NCBI GenBank assembly: GCA_003551495.1
Contig: PUMT01000149.1
Coordinates: 1 to 37,770 of the forward strand
DNA from: Bacteroidota bacterium
GTDB lineage: Bacteria; Bacteroidota; Bacteroidia; Bacteroidales; PUMT01
DNA: 37,770 nt
Reading direction: 5' to 3'
In this document: positions 7,362 through 14,866 of the stretch, one piece after another
Layout: each line of letters starts with the position of its first letter
How positions within the stretch are numbered: position 1 is the stretch's first letter
Position numbers and translations under genes: made by a program
The notes under the pieces: generated by a model
What the model was told of the DNA's origin: nothing
Seen by the model: the letters and a program-made list of their open reading frames with translations, nothing else
Databases searched by the model: none

Positions 7362-8873
7362 TCAGCCTCTCACAAAGACACGCCTGACCCTGCGCGAAAC
7401 TCCGGTAAGAACCTCATATGGAATTGTTTCCAGAACATCTGCCATTTTAATGATATTATTACTCTCTCCGAACAATATTACCTCATCGCCTTCGCAGGCA
7501 TCAATCCCTGTTATATCTATAATGCATGAATCCATGCATATATTTCCTATGACCGGGACAGGTTTGCCTTTCACAATCACCTCCCAGTTCCCGTTTCCAA
7601 GCTTCCTGTTCAATCCGTCAGCATAACCTGCAGCACCAACAGCAATCTTCTGAGGCCTGCTTACCCTGTGTTTCCTTCCATACCCCACTGAATCGCCTGG
7701 CTGCAGATGTTTGATCCGGCTAATTCTGCTTTTGAGAGTACACACATTTTGCAAAGTGTTATTTTCCAAAGCACTTACACCATACATGCCTATACCAAGC
7801 CTGATCATGTCAAATCCGTAACCGGGGAATCTTTCAATCCCGGGAGAATTGAGAATATGTCGCAACACCGGATAGCCAAGCCCCTTTTCAATCCTGTCCG
7901 ATAGCCCGGCAAACTTCCCAAACTGCTCCAAAGTAAATTCATCATGCTGTGGCTCATCTGCAACAGAAAGATGTGAAAAAACGGATCTGACAGTAATTCT
8001 TTCGAGTTTCTTGCATTCTTCAATAAGCCTGTCAACTTCACAGGGCAAAAAGCCAAGGCGGTGCATTCCGGTATCGAGTTTCAGATGTACGGGATAATTT
8101 TCAATGCCTTTATTTTGAAGTACTCTGTTAAAAAGTGTCAGTCCCCTGAAACTGAAAAGTTCCGGTTCAAGATCATAATCTGTTAACCGAAAAAATGAAT
8201 CAGGATCAGGACTCATAACAAGAACAGGAAGTTTAATCCCGGCTTCCCTAAGTTCCACTCCTTCATCTGTATATGCAACGGCAAACAGATCTGCCTGATG
8301 GTCTTCAAGGAAAAAGGGGATATCAAATGAACCAATACCATAACAAGAAGCCTTTACAACAGCAATGAGCTTTGCGGGTGTTTCAAGACAGCTTCGGAAA
8401 TATTCAACATTTTCTCCAAGACTGTTCAGGTTTACTTCAAGAACTGTATTATGGGTTTTATTTTGGAGCTGTTGCAATATTTGCTCCATTTCATCACTGG
8501 GATGCCCGCATATAAGTATCGCTTCATTTTTGAATTTCCCGGTTGTGAAATTATTTGCAAAACCGGCCGGGGACAGGTGGTGCTCAACTTTTGCCCTTAA
8601 AGGGACTGAAGTCGGTGTGTTGCGCATCCCGGCCAATACCAGTCTTTTGATACCTTTATCATTTAAAAAAGCGGCAACTTTTTGCCACCAGTTTTTATTG
8701 TAACCTGAAAGCCGGTCAGGCTCAAACAATACTACAGTTTTTTCAGCATACATTCTCTGCCGGGAAAGCAATTCAAGAGAGGCGAAAACAGAAGACACAT
8801 CGGGGTAATGCCTGTTTAGCAGAACAGTGCAATTGTTAATGCCTTCCTGCTGTTCAATTTTAAATTCAGCCAT
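7362..8873 (-). CDS. alr: Alanine racemase with a remnant MurF C-terminal domain (truncated MurF-Alr fusion)
   Basis: A PLP enzyme converting L-alanine to D-alanine for peptidoglycan. Counting from the TTG at 8903 (513 residues), the PLP lysine is Lys184 in AVVKASCYG and the second catalytic base is Tyr408 in DSVGYGRKHRV. MHRLGF (280-285) and GNICMDS (453-459) are also conserved. The first 150 residues are not racemase: INNCTVLL, then NEAILICGHPSDEMEQIL, match the last domain of the MurF half of the Bacteroidota MurF/Alr fusion. The MurF substrate and ATPase domains are absent, and the DSYN motif expected near 28-33 reads NRHYP, so ligase activity is not expected. I prefer the ATG at 8873 (503 residues, MAEFKIEQQEGINNC), which starts at the domain boundary; the longer frame needs a TTG. 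It diverges from the gene at 9034. Confidence 0.9.
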   Translation of the reverse strand: MAEFKIEQQEGINNCTVLLNRHYPDVSSVFASLELLSRQRMYAEKTVVLFEPDRLSGYNKNWWQKVAAFLNDKGIKRLVLAGMRNTPTSVPLRAKVEHHLSPAGFANNFTTGKFKNEAILICGHPSDEMEQILQQLQNKTHNTVLEVNLNSLGENVEYFRSCLETPAKLIAVVKASCYGIGSFDIPFFLEDHQADLFAVAYTDEGVELREAGIKLPVLVMSPDPDSFFRLTDYDLEPELFSFRGLTLFNRVLQNKGIENYPVHLKLDTGMHRLGFLPCEVDRLIEECKKLERITVRSVFSHLSVADEPQHDEFTLEQFGKFAGLSDRIEKGLGYPVLRHILNSPGIERFPGYGFDMIRLGIGMYGVSALENNTLQNVCTLKSRISRIKHLQPGDSVGYGRKHRVSRPQKIAVGAAGYADGLNRKLGNGNWEVIVKGKPVPVIGNICMDSCIIDITGIDACEGDEVILFGESNNIIKMADVLETIPYEVLTGVSRRVRRVFVRG

Positions 8874-8958
8874 AAAGGTGAAATAATTTCTGCGGGACAA
8901 CAACTGCCGGCTTATAATAATCTACATTAAAAGCAGGATAATTTATTCACATAATTGT

Positions 8959-8974
8959 TACCTTTGCAAAGGTA
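8959..8974. promoter_or_regulatory. Palindromic overlapping divergent -7 boxes
   Basis: TACCTTTGCAAAGGTA is a perfect 16-base palindrome. Read on the plus strand it gives TACCTTTG (8959-8966); on the minus strand it gives TACCTTTG (complement of 8967-8974). Each is an exact TAnnTTTG -7 box. It lies between the alanine racemase gene (minus, about 90 bases away) and the gene at 9034 (plus, 60 bases away), so it could start both transcripts. A clear -33 TTG is not visible on either side. Confidence 0.55.
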
Positions 8975-9033
8975 CATGAATTTCTTTTATCCGGAAGTAC
9001 ACACATACGGATGAAGCTAAACCTGATAATCAA

Positions 9034-9813
9034 ATGTCTTCAAAAAATTATGAAATAAAGTTGTCACGCAAACTCAGGGAACTGGAGCTGGTTATGAAAA
9101 ATATAACTGAATCAGCTAATCCTGATAATATCGACATTGACATTGCACTTGAAAAAACAAGGGAGATCTATTCAATGCTTCTTATTATCAGAAATGACAG
9201 CAGCAAAAAAGAGGATGAGAAAAGGGAGGGGGATGAAGAAAAGTCTCCTGTGCCTGCAGACCCTGAAGTTACCGAAAGTGAAGCCGGCCGTTTTTTTGAA
9301 GTAGAAAACAGGATCCCGGGTATCTCCGACAAGGAAAAAAAAGACCTGGAGATTGAAGAAGAAAGTGAAACACAATTGGAAGAACCTGACAGGAAGGAGT
9401 CCGGTGAAAAAGATAAAGAAGAGGAGAATATGCGTAAAGACGAAGATACGGGAAGTGAAAATGGCAAAAAAAGGAAAGCGGATATACTGGCGGACAAGTA
9501 TACTGATTCACAAAACCATGTTAACGAGGCTCTTGCTGAGAAAAGAAAGGGCGACAACATTACCAGCCGTTTGCAGAACCGGCCTATCAGAGACCTCAGG
9601 GACTCCATAGGACTGAACGAAAAATTCCTTTTTATCAGAAAACTTTTCGGCAACAATCCGGATACATACAATCAGTGTATTGATTTTCTCAATAATGCAT
9701 CATCTTACCAGGAGGCTGAGGATTACCTGAAAGAAAGTTTCAGCTGGGATGAAGACAATGAAATTGCTGAAAAGCTTTTTAATCTTGTAAAACGCAAGCA
9801 TCAGAAAGAATAA
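9034..9813 (+). CDS. Conserved Bacteroidota protein with acidic linker, function unknown
   Basis: A 259-residue protein, probably cytoplasmic (no signal or membrane segment). It has three parts. Residues 1-55 are helical with heptad-like hydrophobics (KLSRKLRELELVMKNI). About 56-150 is an extremely charged Glu/Lys/Asp-rich, likely disordered linker. About 150-259 is a folded C-terminal part containing DILADKYTDSQNHVNEALAE, RPIRDLRDSIGLNEKFLFIR and a helical tail. The C-terminal part resembles a hypothetical protein I recall as common in Bacteroidales beside rsmI or murF/alr; no function is known to me. It starts 60 bases after the palindromic promoter shared with the racemase gene and ends 10 bases before rsmI, so the two are probably co-transcribed. 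Confidence 0.8.
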   Translation: MSSKNYEIKLSRKLRELELVMKNITESANPDNIDIDIALEKTREIYSMLLIIRNDSSKKEDEKREGDEEKSPVPADPEVTESEAGRFFEVENRIPGISDKEKKDLEIEEESETQLEEPDRKESGEKDKEEENMRKDEDTGSENGKKRKADILADKYTDSQNHVNEALAEKRKGDNITSRLQNRPIRDLRDSIGLNEKFLFIRKLFGNNPDTYNQCIDFLNNASSYQEAEDYLKESFSWDEDNEIAEKLFNLVKRKHQKE

Positions 9814-9823
9814 AATAAATCAG

Positions 9824-10498
9824 ATGGGCAAACTGGTAATCGTACCCACTCCTATAGGGAACCTGGGGGATATAACATACCGCTCTGTTGAGACCCTGAA
9901 AAAAGCTGATATCATACTTGCTGAAGATACAAGGAAAACGGGAGTTCTTCTTGCTCATTACGGCATTGAAAAAAAAGTAATTCCCCACCATAAATTTAAT
10001 GAGCATAAGACAGTATTAAAAATATCTGAAATAATTAAGAGCGGAAAAACCGTTGCCCTGGTTTCAGACGGAGGCACGCCGGGCATTTCCGATCCGGGAT
10101 TTCTGCTTGTGCGAACTTCTGTTGAAAATGGTATTGAAGTGGAATGCCTTCCCGGAGCATCGGCATTCCTGCCTGCACTTATTGACTCAGGATTGCCAAC
10201 TGACCGGTTCTGCTTTGAAGGTTTTCTGCCCCGGAAAAAAGGAAGACAAAAAAGGCTAAATGAGCTTGCTGAAGAGAAAAGAACCCTCGTTTTTTACGAG
10301 TCACCCCACAGGCTGATAAAAACCCTTGTACAAATTTCAGAGGTGTTTGGCTCTGAAAGACAAGCTTCTGTTTCAAGAGAGCTGACAAAAGTGTTTGAAG
10401 AAACTGTACGCGGAAGCCTCTCGACTCTTGTGAATCATTTTGAAAATTCTCCGCCCAGAGGCGAAATTGTTATTGTAGTGGCAGGAAGGGATAAATAG
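9824..10498 (+). CDS. rsmI: 16S rRNA (cytidine-1402-2'-O)-methyltransferase
   Basis: Methylates the 2'-O of C1402 in the 16S rRNA P-site region using S-adenosylmethionine. The 224-residue protein is a tetrapyrrole-methylase-fold enzyme. VPTPIGNLGDITYR (7-20) and LAEDTRKTG (32-40) are the family signatures, and VSDGGTPGISDPG (80-92) forms the SAM-binding loop. FYESPHRL in the second half is also conserved. It is shorter than the E. coli protein (about 286), lacking the C-terminal extension; this is the usual Bacteroidota length. It follows the acidic conserved protein by 10 bases and converges with the DEAD-box helicase gene, leaving three bases between the stops and no visible terminator. Confidence 0.96.
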   Translation: MGKLVIVPTPIGNLGDITYRSVETLKKADIILAEDTRKTGVLLAHYGIEKKVIPHHKFNEHKTVLKISEIIKSGKTVALVSDGGTPGISDPGFLLVRTSVENGIEVECLPGASAFLPALIDSGLPTDRFCFEGFLPRKKGRQKRLNELAEEKRTLVFYESPHRLIKTLVQISEVFGSERQASVSRELTKVFEETVRGSLSTLVNHFENSPPRGEIVIVVAGRDK

Positions 10499-10501
10499 CG
10501 A

Positions 10502-11710
10502 TTAAGCGGGATTTTTACGCGGCCTGCCCCTGCCGCGTTTTTTTTCAGGGACTTTCTCTTTTTTTTCCCCTTCTGAAATATTTCCTGGCAAAGGAATTTT
10601 GTACACTTCTGACCCTATAAACCTCTCAATATTCCGGAATTTTCTCCTCTCTTCATGATTTATAAAAGTCAGGGCTACCCCGCTGTTTTTAGCACGGGCA
10701 GTCCTTCCCACACGGTGTACATAATCCTCTGCATCATGAGGAACATCGTAGTTTATTATTAAATCGATATTTTCAATATCTATACCCCTTGATACTATAT
10801 CAGTAGCTATGAGTATCTGGAACTTCCTGTTTTTAAAATCGTTTATTACCTCTTCCCTCTCTTTCTGTTCCAGGTCGGAATGCATTGCATTGACGGTAAA
10901 ACCATCACTTTTAAGTCCGTTATACAGGACTTTCACATTCTTTTTTGTTGATGAAAAAATCAGAATGCTTTTAATATCCTGCTTCCCGTTCAGTAACTCT
11001 CTGACAAGCTCTCTTTTTTGACTATCGTCAACATAATATGCACCCTGAAGAACTTTTTCCGGTGGTTTGGCCAGACCAATATTGATCTCGGCCGGGGATT
11101 TCAAAACCTTTTTGGCCATTTGCCTTATTTTTGGAGGCATTGTAGCTGAAAACAGCAATGTCTGACGTTTACGGGGAAGAAAATCAATAATTTGCATAAT
11201 GTCGTCATAAAAACCCATGTCCAGCATTCTGTCAGCCTCATCCAGAACAAGAACCTTCAGGTTATCCGGCTTCAAATGCCCAAGTATAAGCAATGAAATA
11301 AGCCTGCCGGGTGTTGCAACTATTATATCAACGCCGCTTTGCACAGCTTTTTTCTGCTTTTCCCATACATCGCCGGCTCCTCCTCCATATACGGGTGCCG
11401 AACTGAATGGAAGGTAATAGGCAAACCCCTGTAGTTGCTGATCAATTTGCAGTGCCAATTCTCTTGTAGGTACAAGTATCAGACTGAAAGTCCCTTTATG
11501 ATCAGGCTTTTTCAACAAAAGCTGCAGCAGCGGCAAAATAAATGCTGCAGTTTTGCCGGTACCTGTTTGCGCACACCCTATAAGGTCGTCTCCCTTGAGT
11601 ATTACAGGTATGGCCCTTTCCTGAATAGGTGTGGGTTCATCAAAACCCATTGCAGATATCCCCTCAAGTATAGGTTGATCGAATGAAAAATCACTGAAAT
11701 CCAAATTCAT
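10502..11710 (-). CDS. DEAD-box ATP-dependent RNA helicase
   Basis: An RNA-unwinding ATPase of the RhlE/CsdA-like group, likely acting in ribosome assembly or RNA decay. From the ATG at 11710 (402 residues), the Q motif (MGFDEPTPIQ, 21-30), Walker A (AQTGTGKT, 47-54), DEAD (157-160), SAT (188-190) and HRVGRTAR are all intact. The C-terminal tail after about residue 375 is strongly basic and ends in KRGRGRPRKNPA, with an AT-hook-like GRGRPRK, probably for nucleic-acid contact. A frame start at 11722 would need TTG; the ATG giving MNLDFSDFSF is the normal family N-terminus. A 242-base leader region without a gene precedes it, with a TAAATTTG -7-like box (complement of 11846-11853). Exact subfamily not certain. 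Confidence 0.94.
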   Translation of the reverse strand: MNLDFSDFSFDQPILEGISAMGFDEPTPIQERAIPVILKGDDLIGCAQTGTGKTAAFILPLLQLLLKKPDHKGTFSLILVPTRELALQIDQQLQGFAYYLPFSSAPVYGGGAGDVWEKQKKAVQSGVDIIVATPGRLISLLILGHLKPDNLKVLVLDEADRMLDMGFYDDIMQIIDFLPRKRQTLLFSATMPPKIRQMAKKVLKSPAEINIGLAKPPEKVLQGAYYVDDSQKRELVRELLNGKQDIKSILIFSSTKKNVKVLYNGLKSDGFTVNAMHSDLEQKEREEVINDFKNRKFQILIATDIVSRGIDIENIDLIINYDVPHDAEDYVHRVGRTARAKNSGVALTFINHEERRKFRNIERFIGSEVYKIPLPGNISEGEKKEKVPEKKRGRGRPRKNPA

Positions 11711-11952
11711 ACGTACAAACAAGGTTAATTAAACTAATTTTCAAAAAGTTATTGTAGTATGTCAATTAAGTTCATCTCTTTTTGTCTGCCAAAGGCTGAT
11801 GGGGCTTTCATATAGTTATATTTCTGTTACAGCAACATCAAATTGCAAATTTAGGTCAATTTTTTACATCCGGAAAAATATATAAAAAGCTTTCCGCTTT
11901 GTATAAAAAAATTAACCTGGTGAAATTTCAAAAAACCCTGTTCTGATTATCC

Positions 11953-13479
11953 TTAAAAAGGGGCGCGCTGATTGTCGTCATCGAATGAGGTTTTGGGAGG
12001 GAAGCCGAAGTTGCCGGCATTGTCATCATCATCTTCCTGGTTCATCTTTGACCCCAGTGTAATAGAAGATGGGCTGCCCGATTCAAATACAGGAAGTTCT
12101 TCATCCAGTTCCACAAAAGAGGCGGATTCCGACTGGAACTTCAGTTTCACATCGCCAATCCTTCCGTTCCTGTGTTTTGCAATAATTATTTCAGCTATAC
12201 CTATATTTGAGTTGCCTTCTTCATCTTCAAGAAATCCGTAATACTCCGGCCGGTGAATAAAAAGAACCATATCGGCATCCTGTTCAATTGCCCCCGATTC
12301 ACGAAGGTCTGAAAGCTGAGGCCGCTTGGTCCCCCCCCTTGTCTCGACAGCCCTGTTAAGCTGTGAAAGTGCAATAATGGGTATATCCAGTTCTTTGGAA
12401 ATAGCCTTTAATGAACGTGATATAACGCTCACTTCCTGCTCCCTGTTTCCCCTTGTTTCAGCAGTTCCGGTCATAAGCTGCAGGTAGTCGATTATTATAA
12501 GACCAACATCATGCTGAAGTTTTAGCCTCCTGCATTTTGCCCTTAATTCATATATTGAAATTGCCGGGGTATCGTCAATAAATATTGGTGCATCAACAAG
12601 GTTCTTGATCTTTATTTCCAGCTGTTCCCATTCCCAGTCCTGTAACTTGCCATTCCTGATTCGCTCTGCAGGAAGTTTGGTTTCACTCACGATAAGCCTG
12701 TTCACAAGCTGAAGTGAAGACATCTCCAGTGAAAAAATAGCAACCGGCCGGTTATGCTCTACAGCAATATTCCTTGTCATGGAAAGCACTAAGGCTGTTT
12801 TGCCCATGGAAGGGCGTGCGGCAATAATTATCAGATCCGACTTTTGCCATCCGGATGTTATCCGGTCAATTTTTGTATATCCGGAAGGCACTCCACTTAG
12901 ATGATCTTCCCTTTTGCCGGATTCTTCAATCTGATGAACTGCCTCCTTGATAAGTGTGTTGATTTTTAATGCTTCCTTTTTAATATTGCCTTCTGCAATA
13001 TTGAAAAGTTCGGTTTCAGAATAATCCAGAAGATCGTCAACGTCAGTACTTTCATCAAATGCCCTGTTTTGTATCTCAGTTGAAATCCTGATAAGCTCAC
13101 GCTGAATATACTTTTGTGCAATTATCCGTGCATGATACTCAATATGGGCTCCGGATGCCACACGGCTTGTTAGCTGGGTAATATAAACGGCACCGCCTAC
13201 TGATTCCAGCTCTTTCCTTTTTCTGAGCTCTTCAGTAACAGTAAGTATATCAATAGGCTTCTCCTTTGATGAAAGCTCAAGTATAGCCGAATATATCTTC
13301 TGGTGTGAATTATTGTAAAAACTTTCAGGCTTGAGAAGATCGATAACCGCAATAAGGGCATCTTTTTCAAGCATAATTGCCCCCAAAACCGTTTCTTCCA
13401 GTTCAACCGCCTGAGGCGGAACTTTTCCGTAATCTGTTAGTGCTGAACGGCTCCTGTATTTTTCCGGCTGAGCTGGCAT
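11953..13479 (-). CDS. dnaB: Replicative DNA helicase
   Basis: The hexameric helicase that opens the replication fork. The 508-residue protein has the N-terminal DnaB domain (PPQAVELEETVLGAIML, about 21-37), a linker, and a RecA-like ATPase domain with Walker A ARPSMGKTAL (221-230) and Walker B ending in Asp331 (VGLIIIDYLQLM). No intein interrupts it, although dnaB is a frequent intein host. The C-terminal tail after about 460 is acidic and low-complexity (NQEDDDDNAGNFG), as in other Bacteroidota. The start ATG has an AGAAGGGAT ribosome-binding stretch a few bases upstream. A TAATTTTG -7-like box lies at the complement of 13508-13515 without a clear -33 partner. The gene diverges from ispE. 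Confidence 0.97.
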   Translation of the reverse strand: MPAQPEKYRSRSALTDYGKVPPQAVELEETVLGAIMLEKDALIAVIDLLKPESFYNNSHQKIYSAILELSSKEKPIDILTVTEELRKRKELESVGGAVYITQLTSRVASGAHIEYHARIIAQKYIQRELIRISTEIQNRAFDESTDVDDLLDYSETELFNIAEGNIKKEALKINTLIKEAVHQIEESGKREDHLSGVPSGYTKIDRITSGWQKSDLIIIAARPSMGKTALVLSMTRNIAVEHNRPVAIFSLEMSSLQLVNRLIVSETKLPAERIRNGKLQDWEWEQLEIKIKNLVDAPIFIDDTPAISIYELRAKCRRLKLQHDVGLIIIDYLQLMTGTAETRGNREQEVSVISRSLKAISKELDIPIIALSQLNRAVETRGGTKRPQLSDLRESGAIEQDADMVLFIHRPEYYGFLEDEEGNSNIGIAEIIIAKHRNGRIGDVKLKFQSESASFVELDEELPVFESGSPSSITLGSKMNQEDDDDNAGNFGFPPKTSFDDDNQRAPF

Positions 13480-13660
13480 ACTGATCCCTTCTTTTGAAAA
13501 TTTTATTCAAAATTATAAAAATAGTTATCTTTTACTGAATAAAATTTCATTTTGTTTTTAACCGGCAAATGTTGAAAAAAGTCCTATTTTTGTTGAAAAC
13601 AAGGCGGGGTATCTGCCGGCAAGGCTTTTTTTTGTTATCCCCGGAGAATTTATAAAGTTA

Positions 13661-14488
13661 ATGCTTCTTTTCCCTAATGCCAAGATAAATATCGGGCTGA
13701 ATGTTGCCGGTAAAAGGCCGGACGGCTTTCATGACATTGAAACTGTTTTTTATCCGGCCGGGCTTTGCGACATTCTGGAATTAACGCCCGGAAGCAACAA
13801 TTCACAACCCGGTTTTAAGGCAACCGGGTTGCCGGTTGATTCCCCCGGTGAAAAAAACCTCTGTGTAAAAGCCTTTCAGGAAATGTCCCGGCTTTATAAC
13901 CTTCCAGGAGTAAACATTCACCTTCACAAGGTAATTCCGATTGGTGCGGGACTTGGGGGAGGTTCTTCAGATGCTGCATTTACAGTAAAGGGATTGAACA
14001 ATATGTTTGGTTTGAATATTGACACTGCCGGCATGAAAAAAATTGCAGGTAAAACCGGCAGCGACACCCCGTTTTTCATTTTAAACAAACCTGTACTGGC
14101 TTCAGGAAGGGGGAATGTTTTCAGGGATATTGAGCTCTCCCTGAAAGGTTATTACATCCTGATAGTTTATCCCGGAATTAAAATTGATACTGCGTGGGCT
14201 TATTCAAAGGTAAACCCCATCAAGCCCCATAACCCTATAAAAGAACTAATTAAACTTTCGCCTGAAAAATGGCAGGGACGGATTGTGAATGATTTTGAAG
14301 AAGTGGTCTTCAGGTCATATCCTGAAATTGAAGCTGTCAAAAAAACGCTGCTTGAAAACGGGGCTGTTTATGCTTCAATGTCAGGAAGCGGGTCGGCCTG
14401 TTATGCACTTTTTGAAAACCCGGCTGCCGGTGTGATAAGGGGGCTTTTACCGGACTGCTATATATGCGAAGGGGAAGCCTTTTATTAG
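13661..14488 (+). CDS. ispE: 4-diphosphocytidyl-2-C-methyl-D-erythritol kinase
   Basis: Phosphorylates CDP-methylerythritol with ATP in the non-mevalonate isoprenoid pathway. The 275-residue GHMP kinase shows FPNAKINIGLNV near the N-terminus with the conserved active-site Lys8, the glycine-rich ATP loop PIGAGLGGGSSDAA (93-106) and the C-terminal MSGSGSACYALF motif. Length is normal. It diverges from dnaB; a TATTTTTG -7-like box lies at 13585-13592. Its stop codon lies in the loop of a hairpin (14472-14496), and it converges with the biotin carrier gene. No odd residues noticed. Confidence 0.96.
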   Translation: MLLFPNAKINIGLNVAGKRPDGFHDIETVFYPAGLCDILELTPGSNNSQPGFKATGLPVDSPGEKNLCVKAFQEMSRLYNLPGVNIHLHKVIPIGAGLGGGSSDAAFTVKGLNNMFGLNIDTAGMKKIAGKTGSDTPFFILNKPVLASGRGNVFRDIELSLKGYYILIVYPGIKIDTAWAYSKVNPIKPHNPIKELIKLSPEKWQGRIVNDFEEVVFRSYPEIEAVKKTLLENGAVYASMSGSGSACYALFENPAAGVIRGLLPDCYICEGEAFY

Positions 14489-14496
14489 GGCTTCCC
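14472..14496. terminator. Hairpin spanning the ispE stop codon
   Basis: GGGAAGCC (14472-14479) pairs perfectly with GGCTTCCC (14489-14496). The nine-base loop contains the ispE TAG (14486-14488). Downstream plus-strand sequence is TGTTTCT, a weak U-tract. It may end ispE transcription and also lies just past the end of the convergent biotin carrier gene (14502). Confidence 0.5.
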
Positions 14497-14501
14497 TGTT
14501 T

Positions 14502-14837
14502 CTACTCAATCTCGGCCATTAACTGGTCCTTTTTAAGTTTCCTGCCTTCCTTTACATTTAGTTTCCTTATTTTGCCGTCAGAAGGAGATGTAATTATGTT
14601 CCGCATCTTCATTGCTTCGAGCAGCATAAGCGGTTCTCCTTTTTTAACTGACTGCCCTTTTTTTACATAGAGCTTGACAACGGTTCCCGGAATAAAGGTG
14701 TAAATTTTCTTCTCATCCTTTTTTTCCCAGAATTTGCGGGTTTCATATTTCTTGTTCAGATAAGTCTTGTATTTCGTGCCCTCTATCATTAAAGTCCGGC
14801 ACCTCTTTTTCTTGCCTTCACAACCATTATCCTTCAT
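14502..14837 (-). CDS. Biotin carboxyl carrier protein (acyl-CoA carboxylase/decarboxylase)
   Basis: A 111-residue protein carrying covalently bound biotin that shuttles CO2 between half-reactions. The biotinyl domain occupies the C-terminal 70 residues, with the EAMKM motif at 74-78 and Lys77 as the biotinylation site; a second half, SPSDGKIRKLNVKEG, completes the hammerhead fold. The first 45 residues are short, basic and not Ala/Pro-rich. An alternative start at Met17 (14789) is possible. It lies 29 bases downstream of the carboxyltransferase gene and is surely co-transcribed with it. The missing partner is a biotin carboxylase, which is not in the window. Confidence 0.9.
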   Translation of the reverse strand: MKDNGCEGKKKRCRTLMIEGTKYKTYLNKKYETRKFWEKKDEKKIYTFIPGTVVKLYVKKGQSVKKGEPLMLLEAMKMRNIITSPSDGKIRKLNVKEGRKLKKDQLMAEIE

Positions 14838-14866
14838 AAGAACAAATTGGATTTTTTTAAAAAAAA

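Noticed and set aside
9168-9671. A Ser/Phe-rich 167-codon minus-strand open frame
   Set aside because: It is the antisense reading of the Glu/Lys-rich linker of the plus-strand gene; GAA/AAA codons reverse into Ser/Phe/Leu codons.
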